A program made the position numbers and the translations under genes. From contig JAWXCB010000031.1 in NCBI GenBank assembly GCA_034440455.1, positions 34,987 to 98,986 on the forward strand: a DNA stretch of 64,000 nucleotides, written 5' to 3'. This DNA comes from JAWXCB01 sp034440455 (GTDB lineage: Bacteria > Bacteroidota > Bacteroidia > Chitinophagales > CAIOSU01). Positions 17,032 through 27,200 of this stretch are shown here, in pieces (the first letter of the stretch is position 1; each line of letters begins with the position of its first letter). The notes under the pieces were generated by a model. The model had not been told where the DNA came from. It ran no database searches and worked only from the letters and a program-made list of their open reading frames with translations.

Positions 17032-18852
17032 TTATTTCTGCGTAAAGCGTTTTTCCAACTCTTCAAAATCAAAAGTAAGAAACGTATTTCGCTTGTTGGG
17101 GGCGATATAAGGTTGCTCGCAGGCGAAGAGTTCATCAATCAGCGTTTGCATTTCTTTCACGCTCAGTTGCTTGCCCGCTTTGATGCTCGCCTGCTGCGCG
17201 AGCGAGCGTGCAAGCCCCTGCCGTCTGTCAAGGCGCAGTACATCGAGGTTGTTCTTATAATTTTCGAGTAGCCGTTCCAGCATCTCCTGTTCATCGCCTT
17301 CTTCAATATCGGAAGGCAACCCATGCACTACAAACGCATCGCTGCCGAATTCCTGCACATCAAAACCGAGCGCGTTGATTTCTGGAAGAATTTGTCGCAG
17401 CAACATTGCATCATCAGGCGAAAAATTTACCGTTTTTGGAAACAACTGTTTCTGACTACCCTGCACATGCTGATTAAGCGAGCGTAAATATTTCTCAAAC
17501 AAAATGCGCTCGTGCGCAGCCTGTTGGTCAATCACGATAAAACCAGATTTGATTTGCGAAAGAATAAAACGGTTGTGAATCTGTATGGGCTGCGTTTGCG
17601 CTTTCTGCAAAATTTCTTCCTCCTCCGTTTCCGGTAGCGACAGGCGGCTTAACACCGTTACTTCTTCATCAGGCTTCATCGCCACTTCATACAATTGCTC
17701 CCAACCTGCGGTGGAAGGTTTTTCACTTTTTGGATAAAAATCTTTTCGCGGAGCAGATTCAATTGGGGCAGTTGGCGGAGTGAAATTTCTTTCTTGCCGC
17801 AACCGCTGCGCATGCAGTTGATTGAAACTGTCTTCCTGGTCGAAGTCAAGGGTGGGCGTTACGCTGTATTTCGCCAGCGCGTGACGCACGGCAGCGCGCA
17901 CAAAGCCATACACCAATTTATCATCCTCAAATTTTATTTCCTGCTTTGTCGGATGCACGTTGATGTCAATGCTTGCGGGGTCAATGTCAATGAATAACAC
18001 AAAAAACGGATAGCTGTTTTCGGGCAGCAAGTCATCATAGTTCACAAACACCGCGTGGTTCAGATAGTTGTTGCGGATGAAGCGGTTGTTGACGAAAAAA
18101 TATTGCTCGCCTCTTGTCTTCCTTGCAAAGTCAGGCTTGCCGACAAACCCCGTGATTTTCACAATGCCCGATTGCTCGTTCACCGGCACCAACCGCTCGT
18201 TGTGGCTACTGCCAAATACGGAAGTGATGCGCTGGCGCAGGTTGCCCGGCTTGAGGTGAAAAATCTCGATGTCGTTATTGAATGCTGAAAAGAAAATATC
18301 GGGATGCGCGAGCGCGATGCGCTGAAACTCTTCAAGGATGTGGCGCATCTCCACGGGATTCGAGCGCAGAAAATTCCTGCGCACGGGAACATTGTAAAAC
18401 AAATTCTTCACGCTGATGCTCGTGCCCGCAGTCGTTTGGCAAGGCTCCTGCGACTTCACTTCCGTGCCTTCAATTAAAATCGCTGTTCCGATTTCATCTT
18501 CCTGTCTGCGCGTTTTCAGTTCCACCTGCGCCACTGCGGCAACAGACGCTAATGCCTCTCCGCGAAATCCTTTCGTGCGAATCGCAAACAAATCATCTAC
18601 CGAACTGATTTTGGAAGTGGCGTGTCGTTCAAAACTCATGCGGGCATCTGTTTCCGACATGCCGCATCCGTTGTCCACCACTTGCAGCAAAGTTTTCCCC
18701 GCGTCTTTTACAATCAGCGTCACAGAGGTGCTACCTGCATCAATCGAATTTTCAACCAACTCCTTCACAGCCGATGCCGGGCGCTGAATGACCTCACCGG
18801 CAGCAATCTGGTTGGCAATGGCATCAGGAAGAAGGTGGATAATGTCGGACAT
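17032..18852 (-). CDS. mutL: DNA mismatch repair protein MutL
   Basis: A 606-residue protein. The N-terminal GHKL ATPase motifs are 'VKELVENSIDAGS', 'VVDNGCGMSETDA' and 'TKGFRGEALASVAA'; 'SVKNLFYNVPVRRNFLRS' and 'SIDINVHPTKQEIKF' follow. The C-terminal dimerisation domain has 'FIVIDQQAAHERILFEKYL'. In nuclease-active MutL this site reads DQHAx2Ex4E, so the metal-binding His is Gln here. The other metal-site motif reads 'CEQPYIAPNKR' rather than CPHGRP. The upstream box TAACTTTA (18866-18873, minus strand) may be its promoter. Confidence 0.96.
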   Translation of the reverse strand: MSDIIHLLPDAIANQIAAGEVIQRPASAVKELVENSIDAGSTSVTLIVKDAGKTLLQVVDNGCGMSETDARMSFERHATSKISSVDDLFAIRTKGFRGEALASVAAVAQVELKTRRQEDEIGTAILIEGTEVKSQEPCQTTAGTSISVKNLFYNVPVRRNFLRSNPVEMRHILEEFQRIALAHPDIFFSAFNNDIEIFHLKPGNLRQRITSVFGSSHNERLVPVNEQSGIVKITGFVGKPDFARKTRGEQYFFVNNRFIRNNYLNHAVFVNYDDLLPENSYPFFVLFIDIDPASIDINVHPTKQEIKFEDDKLVYGFVRAAVRHALAKYSVTPTLDFDQEDSFNQLHAQRLRQERNFTPPTAPIESAPRKDFYPKSEKPSTAGWEQLYEVAMKPDEEVTVLSRLSLPETEEEEILQKAQTQPIQIHNRFILSQIKSGFIVIDQQAAHERILFEKYLRSLNQHVQGSQKQLFPKTVNFSPDDAMLLRQILPEINALGFDVQEFGSDAFVVHGLPSDIEEGDEQEMLERLLENYKNNLDVLRLDRRQGLARSLAQQASIKAGKQLSVKEMQTLIDELFACEQPYIAPNKRNTFLTFDFEELEKRFTQK

Positions 18853-18865
18853 GGGAAAAGGAGGG

Positions 18866-18898
18866 TAAAGTTACCAATATCCGAATATTCATTAGCAA
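18866..18898 (-). promoter_or_regulatory. Candidate promoter for mutL
   Basis: On the minus strand: TTG at 18898-18896, a 22-bp spacer, then TAACTTTA at 18873-18866 (seven of eight bases of TAnnTTTG). The box is 13 bp before the ATG. Confidence 0.35.
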
Positions 18899-18918
18899 TG
18901 CTAACCCTTGATGGATAT

Positions 18919-19383
18919 TCAGTCCGCCAGCACTTCCAACACCTGCTTTGCTGAATCCGCAGTATCTACCTTGGTGATGATTTTTTCAATCTTTCCTGTT
19001 TCTGAAATAATGAACGTGGTGCGGTTGGTGCCCATGTATTCTTTGCCCATGAATTTCTTTTCACCCCAAACGCCATAGTCAAGCACGATATGCTTATCCT
19101 CATCGGCAAGCAAGGTGAAGGGCAACTCGTATTTGTCAATGAATTTCTGGTGGGATTTTTCGTTGTCGGTGCTTACACCAAGCACGATAAAGCCTTTCTT
19201 TTTCAGCATTGCATAATTATCGCGGAAGTTGCAGGCTTCTTTTGTGCAGCCCGGAGTGTCATCTTTCGGGTAGAAGTAGAGAATCACTTTCTTTCCTTTA
19301 AAATCAGCAAGAGAAACAATTTTTCCGCTTTGGTCTTTCGCTTTGATTGCCGGGGCTTTGTCGCCTTCTTTGAGTTTTGTCAT
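18919..19383 (-). CDS. bcp: Thioredoxin-dependent peroxiredoxin (BCP/PrxQ type)
   Basis: A 154-residue peroxidase that reduces hydrogen and alkyl peroxides. The active site is 'FYPKDDTPGCTKEACNFRD': the first Cys is the peroxidatic one, and the second, five residues later, is the PrxQ-type resolving Cys. 'VLGVSTDNEKSHQKFIDKY' and 'GTNRTTFIISETGKI' follow as in the family. The length is standard. The M23 peptidase gene lies upstream on the same strand; a short-word repeat separates the two. Confidence 0.95.
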   Translation of the reverse strand: MTKLKEGDKAPAIKAKDQSGKIVSLADFKGKKVILYFYPKDDTPGCTKEACNFRDNYAMLKKKGFIVLGVSTDNEKSHQKFIDKYELPFTLLADEDKHIVLDYGVWGEKKFMGKEYMGTNRTTFIISETGKIEKIITKVDTADSAKQVLEVLAD

Positions 19384-19393
19384 GTATTAAATT

Positions 19394-19430
19394 ACGAGCC
19401 GCAAGTTACAAGTTGCAAGCCACAAGCCGA
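19394..19430. repeat. Short-word repeat (gcaagtt/acaagcc)
   Basis: Imperfect tandem words of the form GCAAGTTACAAGTTGCAAGC with a following CACAAGCC. The tract is low in complexity and between genes. It resembles, in style only, the repeats at 21181 and 59041. Confidence 0.55.
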
Positions 19431-19473
19431 AATCTGCATTCTCTGCTTGCAGCTTTAGGCTAATAGCTTACCG

Positions 19474-21228
19474 CTATTTCACAAATTTCGCCTGATAAGA
19501 CGATTCATTGCCAACGTAATCAGTCGCTTTAAATGCGAAAGTGTGCTCACCCGGTTCAGTGCGCCAGTCGAAAAAATACGTGAGCAAATCATTTTTCTCG
19601 TCATACTCCATCAACACCCATTTGCCGTCCACTTCTCCCCTATAGGTTTTTAACCCCGCGATTTCATCGGTTACTTTTATTTGAATGGATGAAAGACCCG
19701 TCATGGTTTTGTTATTGTAAATATTCTGCGGTGTGATTTTTGGAGGAACGGTGTCAACGAGCGCGTAGTATTTTCCAAAGTCGCGTGTTTTCGCTTTCAG
19801 AAAATCTCCATCCCACGAAGTTTCTTTCGACTCGATTTTCTGTCCTTTCGTTTCGCGCACAATCATGAATTTGCTTTTCAGATTCTCCTGAATCCATGCG
19901 GGTTTAATAGCAAGCGTGAAATTCAAATGTGCGGGTTCTTCCTCGGTGTGGATGCGGTAAACAGCAGAATATGTTTTCCCCAACTGCGCTTCGCTGAGTT
20001 TTTCATAATTAAAATAGAGCGAATCATAGCAGGCATTTTTCGGGAGAAAAACTTTCACTTCATTATTTTGAAAAACATTGTCAACGCGAAAATCAAATAA
20101 GGTGTCGTAAGTCAGCGAAGAAAAATCAGGCAGCGGAACAGTCGCATCGTAGCGCATGAAAAAACTCAGCGTTGAAGTGTTACCGTTAAAATCTTTCGCA
20201 GTAATCGTGATTTCTTTTGCGATGAAATCGAGTTGCACAACTCCGTTGTTTTGCAGCTTGTCATAAAAGCTAAAGTAATCTCCGGGCAGTTTATACAGGC
20301 GATGCACCTTGATGTCGTTGCGCTGATTTTGCCGGTAATCATTATGCGCAAGCGCGTAGCGTGTTTCGTCAAATGAAAGCCTGTCCATCACAAAGCGGTA
20401 AAACTCGTTGCCATCCATGCTTGCGGTGAGTTCATAGACTCCGTTTTTCCCTCCCACTCCATTACCATCAAGTGTGTTGATGCCGAAGTTTACGTTTTGA
20501 AAACCTACTGTAAGCGTGTCTTTGCTCAACGCATATCCTGTGGTGCGCTTCACGATTTTTTCCCGCTGCGGAAACAGACGCGCTTTGCTGTCATTTGCTT
20601 TGTAAATCAGCAAATCATTCATCACAGGCGCGGTGTTATCGGTGATAGGTGCAAGAAACGCAAGCGGATTCAGAGGATGTTCAGTTTTACTGTCGCGTAT
20701 TTCAAAATGCAGATGCGGAGCAAACGAACGACCGGAGTTTCCGGACAGCGCAATCACTTCGCCTTTCTCAACGGTGATGGTTCCTGCCGAAAAATATTCA
20801 TCTACTTCAAAGCTCTCTTTCGTGTATTGCAGCTTGCGGATTTGCTTTTCAATCTTGTCGCTGAATTTTTGCAAATGCGCATACACGGAAGTGTGCCCGT
20901 TGGGATGTTCGATGTAGAGCGCTTTGCCGTAACCGTTTTTTGAAATTTTAATGCGCACAACATGACCGCTTTCGATAGCATACACGGGCAGCCCTTCTTT
21001 TCCATTTGTGCGAATATCAATGCCCGCATGAAAATGCGAGCCGCGTAATTCACAAAATGTTCCTGCAAGCGTAACCGGAATATCAAGCGGGGAGCGGTAT
21101 TTCACCGAATCGGAATGGGCGCTTACGCTGAGTGAGCAAAGTATCAGGATAAATGGGAGAAAGTTGCGGGTTACAAAACTGTGGACTGTGGACTGTAGAC
21201 TGTGGACTTTTCTATTGACTTTTATCAC
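19474..21228 (-). CDS. M23 family metallopeptidase (LytM-like), secreted
   Basis: A 584-residue protein with an N-terminal export sequence ('LPFILILCSLSVSAHS') and a LytM/peptidoglycan endopeptidase domain at about residues 45-195. Zinc ligands are in 'GSHFHAGIDIRT' and 'FAPHLHFEIRD', and 'YGKALYIEHPNGHTSVYAHLQ' is the family middle motif. The remaining about 380 residues are beta-rich and unassigned. The start is GTG at 21228. Residues 8-17 are encoded by four 7-bp tandem repeats, and no other start lies between them and the signal sequence. It probably cuts cross-links in peptidoglycan. Confidence 0.88.
   Translation of the reverse strand: MIKVNRKVHSLQSTVHSFVTRNFLPFILILCSLSVSAHSDSVKYRSPLDIPVTLAGTFCELRGSHFHAGIDIRTNGKEGLPVYAIESGHVVRIKISKNGYGKALYIEHPNGHTSVYAHLQKFSDKIEKQIRKLQYTKESFEVDEYFSAGTITVEKGEVIALSGNSGRSFAPHLHFEIRDSKTEHPLNPLAFLAPITDNTAPVMNDLLIYKANDSKARLFPQREKIVKRTTGYALSKDTLTVGFQNVNFGINTLDGNGVGGKNGVYELTASMDGNEFYRFVMDRLSFDETRYALAHNDYRQNQRNDIKVHRLYKLPGDYFSFYDKLQNNGVVQLDFIAKEITITAKDFNGNTSTLSFFMRYDATVPLPDFSSLTYDTLFDFRVDNVFQNNEVKVFLPKNACYDSLYFNYEKLSEAQLGKTYSAVYRIHTEEEPAHLNFTLAIKPAWIQENLKSKFMIVRETKGQKIESKETSWDGDFLKAKTRDFGKYYALVDTVPPKITPQNIYNNKTMTGLSSIQIKVTDEIAGLKTYRGEVDGKWVLMEYDEKNDLLTYFFDWRTEPGEHTFAFKATDYVGNESSYQAKFVK
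21181..21208. repeat. Four tandem 7-bp repeats in the M23 gene 5' end
   Basis: GTGGACT GTGGACT GTAGACT GTGGACT, 28 bp in total. The length is not a multiple of three, so loss or gain of one unit would shift the M23 peptidase frame relative to its GTG start. Confidence 0.85.
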
Positions 21229-21257
21229 ACCGGCTAAATTACCAAAGCCGTGCTAAC

Positions 21258-24200
21258 CTATGGCTTCACAACCTTCAGCGATTTACTTATCCCGCTTTCG
21301 TTTTGCAAACGGAAAACATACAATCCTGCCGCCCACTCTGAAATGTCAATTTGTTTTTCACGCGCAAAATAGGCGGAGAATAACTTGCGTCCGTCTGTTG
21401 CGATTACTTCCACTTTCAGCAAACCGGTAAAATTTGTTTGAATAGAAACAACAGAAGAAGCAGGATTTGGGAAGATTTCAATTTCCGTATCCGCAATATC
21501 GGCTCTGACATTCACCGTATTGAAATTAAAGTTGGCAGACACGCCTGTGCATCCGTTGAAACCGGTTACCTCAACTGTGTAAACACCGGGCTGCAAAGGA
21601 ATATGAACAGGACCAATGGCTCCGAAAATTTCAACGCCATTCAGATACCATTGGTAATCCGCAAATCCAAAGCTCGTTTCAAGCGTCATGAAGTTTTGTG
21701 TGATGATGAGCGCAGGCGCGGCATTGTACGTGAAGTTCACCGTCACCACGCTGTCGCAGCCGGATGCTGATGTGCGGGTTGTGTTGTAAGCTCCCGATTG
21801 CGAAAGCGTCTGTCCGTTGAAATCGTAAGTGCCGCAATGATTGCTGACGGTAAGCGTACTTGTAATCGGATTGCGCACGGTGAGCGTGAGCGTAATCACA
21901 CTGTCACAGCCTACGGCATTGGCGAGCGTTTGGTTGTATTGCCCGCTTGTTGTGAGCGTTTGTCCGTTGAATGGATAGCTTGCCCCCGCGCAAATCGTTT
22001 CACTGATTTGCGCTGATGAAGTGGCGTTCATAACGACTGTGATGTTGTTTGTTGAATTCACACTGCCGCAGCCGTTGCTTAACTCAATCGTGTAAGTGCC
22101 GCTTTGGGTGACGGTAAATGTGTTTGAATTTGTTCCTATATTATTCGCACCATTTTTCCATTGATAATCTGCTCCGCTCTGCGCAGGAACGCTTAACTCC
22201 ACGCTGTTGCCTGCACAGATAGTCGTTGCGCCATTTGCCGAAATCGTTGGCGTAGCAAGCGCACCGCTTGTCACGGTAACAGTGATTGAATTAGATGAAG
22301 CGACCGTGCCGCAGTTGTTTGTCAACTCAATCGTATAAATTCCGGCTTGTGTTGCCGTAAATGTATTGGAGTTCGCGCCAATAGGAGTTGTTCCTTCTTT
22401 CCATTGGTAGGTTACACCGCTTTGTGCAGAAATATTCAGTTGAACATTTCCTCCTGTGCAGATTGCTGTTGGTCCGTTTGCAGTGATAGTGGGAATAGCG
22501 GGTGCGCTGCCCGAAATCGTAACCGTGATGGAATTCACGCTGTTCGCGCTGCCGCAGCCGTTGCTCACCACAACGGTATATGCGCCAGCCTGCGTTGCCG
22601 TGAAAACATTTGAATTCGTGCCGACATTATTTGCGCCTTGTTTCCACTGATACGTTGCGCCCGTTTCCATCGGAACACTCAATTCCACATCATTGCCTGC
22701 GCAGAAAGTGGTTGCGCCATTCGCAGTAATCGTTGGCGCTGATGGCGCACCGCCCGTAATCGTGACGGTGATGCTGTTGGACGATGTGGCGCTGCCGCAA
22801 CTGTTGGTTAATTCAATCGTGTAGGTTCCTGCTTGCGTAGCAGTGTAGGTATTTGAATTTGTTCCCACATTATTCGCGCCTTCCTTCCATTGATACGTAC
22901 CTCCTGTTTGTGACGACACGCTCAGTTCGATGCTGCCGCCCGTGCAGATTGCAGTAGGTCCGCTGGCAGTAATGGAGGGAACGGTAGGTGCGCTGCCGGA
23001 AATCGTTACAGTGATGCTGTTGGAAGAAACAGTGGTGCCGCAGTTATTTGTCAACTCAACGGTATAGGTTCCCGCCAGTGTTGCCGTGTAGGTATTTGAA
23101 TTTGTGCCGACACTGTTGCTGCCGTTTTTCCATTGATAAGTAACACCTGACTGCGTTGGAATACTGAGTTCAACGCTATTACCCGAACAGAATGTCGTAG
23201 CGCCATTCGCGGTAATCGTTGGCGCTGCGGGCGCACTGCCTGAAATCGCAACGGTGATGGAATTGGATGAAGTCGCGTTGCCGCAACTATTGCTCAACTC
23301 TACTGTGTAAGTTCCTGCTTGTGTCGCGGTGTAGGTGTTGGAATTTGTGCCGACATCATTCGCTCCATTTTTCCATTGATAATTCATCCCGCTTTGAACG
23401 GACACGCTCAACTCCACGCTTCCGCCAGAACAGAAAGTAGTAGCGCCATTGGTAGCAATGGTGGGCGCAACGGGTGCGAAGTTCACAGTTACCGTGATGC
23501 TGTTTGCTGAAGTCGCGCTGCCGCAACCGTTGGTTACAACCACCGTGTAAGTTCCCGCTTGCGTTGCCGTGTAACTTTCACTGTTCGTGCCGACATTAGC
23601 GGAGCCTTGCTTCCATTGATATGTTGCGCCCGCTTGTGTTGGAATACTCAGCGTAACATTTCCTCCGGAACAAAATGTTGTAGCGCCATTCGGTGAAATC
23701 GTTGGCGCAGTAGGTGAACTGCCGGTGATGCTCACGCTAATCGTATTGCTGCTCGTCACGCTGCCGCAAGTGTTACTCACCACCACGGTGTAATCACCCG
23801 CGACACTTGCGGTGGAAGTGTTGGTGTTGGTGCCGACATTCGTTGCTCCGCGCTTCCATTGATAATTCATTCCCGTTTGCGCGGGAATAGAAAGCTGCAC
23901 GCTGCCGCTTGAACAAAATGAAGTAGGACCTCCTGCTGCAATCGTTGTGGCAACCGGACTTGTAATCGAATTGATGGTTACGCTTGCAGTGGAAATAATC
24001 GTATCACACGCGCTCGACAGATCCACTTTGTAAACGCCCGATTGCGTGGCGGTGAAACTGTTGCTGTTTGTGCCGACCGTAATCGTATCATTTAAAATCC
24101 ATCTGTAATTAATTCCGGTTTGATTCGTGATGGAAAGTATCGCGCTGCCCGTTCCGCTGCAAAAATTTGTTGAGCCGTTTACCGAGATGCTGCCCGGCTG

Positions 24201-27200
24201 CGTGGGTGTTCGCAATATCAAAATAGAATTCGGGCTTGCCGAACCTAACTGCACAGGCTGCGAACTATTCACACGAATACGATAGCCGCTGCCTGCCGGT
24301 GTGTTGAGTGGAATGGTTGCTGAAATCGTTCCGACTGAATCAGTGGACGCAAGCGTACCGATGTTCACCGCATTATTAAAATTCCCCAGCGAGTCGCTGA
24401 GTTGCGCGGTGTAAACATTGTTCGCATTCACGCTATCATTCAACACAAACGGAACGCTAATCGCACCGTTCTGACAAACAGGAGAACTCAGCCAATCCGC
24501 GTCAATCGGACTTCCCGTGAAACAACTGATGGTAAAATCAAAACCACTGCCGGAGCCTGCGCTCGTATTCGTGGCGCGAAAACGAAACGTCAAACTCGAA
24601 CCTGTTGACTGAAATGCCGCAGGCGGAAAATTGAAATTATTGTAGCTGCCGATGAGAGGCGCTGCCGTGCTTGTGCCGTCATACACATCGAGCCAGTGTC
24701 CGCCATTGTTGCCGTTGATGGAAAAACTGTTGCGCGTGGCGCGCACCTGCTGTCCACTGTAAGAAGTGAATGTTTTGATATATGTTTCCCCGCTTCCAAC
24801 AGAATAATTTCCGGTGCTGCCCGGGTCTAAAAATTTTCCTGTGCAAATATTGCGCGTCCCGCTGCTCATCACATAAGTTACCTGCGCGGGTGGCGCATTC
24901 ACGCAGGAAAGAAATCCCTGCCAGCCGGGTTCGGTAGAAGCGTTTGAAACAAATTTGAACGTAAGGCAGGTTCCGGTTGACGTGAGCGTTTCGATGCGCG
25001 AGCCTTCAATGTACATAGCGAGAGGCGATGCGCTTACATCCGCGCCATCAAACACCCACAACGTATCGCCTGAATCAAAACTTGATTCATTATTGTTAAA
25101 TGCAAATTGCAACAGTTGTCCGTTTGCCGAACAGAATGTTTGCGTTTTGTTTTGATTGGGTGAAAAGTTATTGGCGGGTCCGTTGTCGTCATAAAAAACA
25201 CCTTCGCAAACGCTGATTAAAGTATCGTGCATGGTAAAAACAGGCAGCACGCTTCCGAAGCAGGAAACTGTTGCTGCGAAACCCTCGCGCGCGCCCACGC
25301 CTGCGCTGGTGTTGTTAGCGTCAAACACAAGGGTAAGATATTCGCCTGACGACTCGATAATCGTAGGCGGTGCGCAACAGGAGTTGTAGCTGCCGATGCG
25401 CGGGTAGGCTGTGCTCGGACCATCATAAATATTCAGCCAGTGTCCGCCATTGTTGAAGTTGATATTGAATTGAAAGAAATCCAAACGCAGGCGGCTGCCG
25501 TAATAAGAACGCAAGGTCTGCGTGTTGTGTCCGTAGCCGTAGTTGCCCGTTCCAGCGGGGTCGCGCACAATGGCGTTGCACGTGGCGCGCAATCCGCTTG
25601 AGAGGTTGATGATGTCCTGCGCTCCGGGCGTTGCGCTGCATGTGATGAAGCCCTGCCATCCATGTTCGGTGGACGCATTCGATTTATAACGGAACGTGAG
25701 GCATGTTCCCGCAGCAGTGAGCGGCTCGATGTTGGAACCTTCTATGTAATAGGCTAAAAGAATGTCGGTTGTATCACCGCCATCATATACCCACAGCGTG
25801 TCGTCACTGTCGAACAGGCTAAGGTTGTTATTAAAGTTGAATTTGATTCGTTTTCCGTTGTCAGAGCAGAATGTTTGCTTCTGATAGGTGTTGGGAATAA
25901 AATCAGCGCTGGGTCCGCCATTGTCATAAAACACTCCGCTGCATGTGGTGACGAGCGTGTCGTTCATCCAATATTCCGTGAGCGGTATGCCGAAGCAACT
26001 TACCGTTGCGCCAAAGCCCTGCCGCGAACCCACGCCTGCGCTGGTATTGTTTGCATCGAACACCAGCGTGAGATATTCGCCTGCTGACTCGATAATCGTG
26101 GGCGGTGCGCAGCACGAGTTATAACTGCCAATGCGCGGATAAGCAGCGTTCGGTCCGTCATAAATATTCAGCCAGTGACCGCCATTGTTGAAGTTGATAT
26201 TGAATTCGAAAAAATCCAAACGCAGCCGCTCGCCATTGCGTGATTTTAGCGTTTGCGTGTTGTTTCCGTAACCGTAGTTGCCCGTGCCAGCCGGGTCGCG
26301 GATAACGGCATCGCATGTTACGTTGATGCCTGCATTCAATGAAATGGTTTTAGCAACCTCCGGATTTTGAGAACATTCAAACGTGGCAATCCAACCGGAA
26401 GTTTGCGCGCTCGCGTTGCTTTTAAAACGGAAGGTGATGCATGTTCCCGATGACCAAATCACATCGGGCGTTGAAAATGGAATGTACATGCCGAGCAGAT
26501 TAGCGCTTGTGGTATTTCCGTCATACGCCCACAGCGTGTCGCCCGTGCCGAGACTGAGCCATGAGAAAGTGAACTTCAACTTCTCTCCATTGTCGCTGCA
26601 AAAGGTTTGCGTGAAGTTTTCATTCACGCTGTAACTCGCGTTTCTTCCACCACTGTCATAGAAGCCGCCATTGCAGGCAGTCACTGTCCCGTTTTGCATA
26701 TTGTATGAATCATAAACTATAACGGTGTCGGCAATCGTGGTGAGGCAGCCGCTGCTATGTGGGACGTTATACAATATAATATGTGTTCCAAGTCCGGCAA
26801 CGAACGGATTGAATACATTCACTTCCATGCCGTTGCCAGTGAAGTAGCCGCCCGATGGCGTTCCGGTGAGCGTATTTTCCGCAGCATCCAAATTTGTTAC
26901 CGCAGGCAATCCCGAAAAGCTGACTATCACTTGATTGCTTGCATTATTAATCGTGATATTTTTTGTCTGTGAAAAAGCTGCGCATCCGCTTTGAGTAATC
27001 GTCAAGGAATAATTTCCTGAATTAGCTGTGGTGACATTCGGAATTACGTTTTGTCTTTGATTGGAAGAAAAACCATTCGGTCCGCTCCAACTATAAGCAG
27101 CGTTGGGAATTGCTGGCGCGCTGAGTTGCAGAAAATTTCCCGCGCAGGGCGTGTTGTTGGCGAAAATAATTCCGTCATTGGCGAGCGTTTGAATTTCATC

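Noticed and set aside
22021..24211. Regular repeat array, possible CRISPR
   Set aside because: Units are about 243 bp, coding and without spacers; they are protein repeats.
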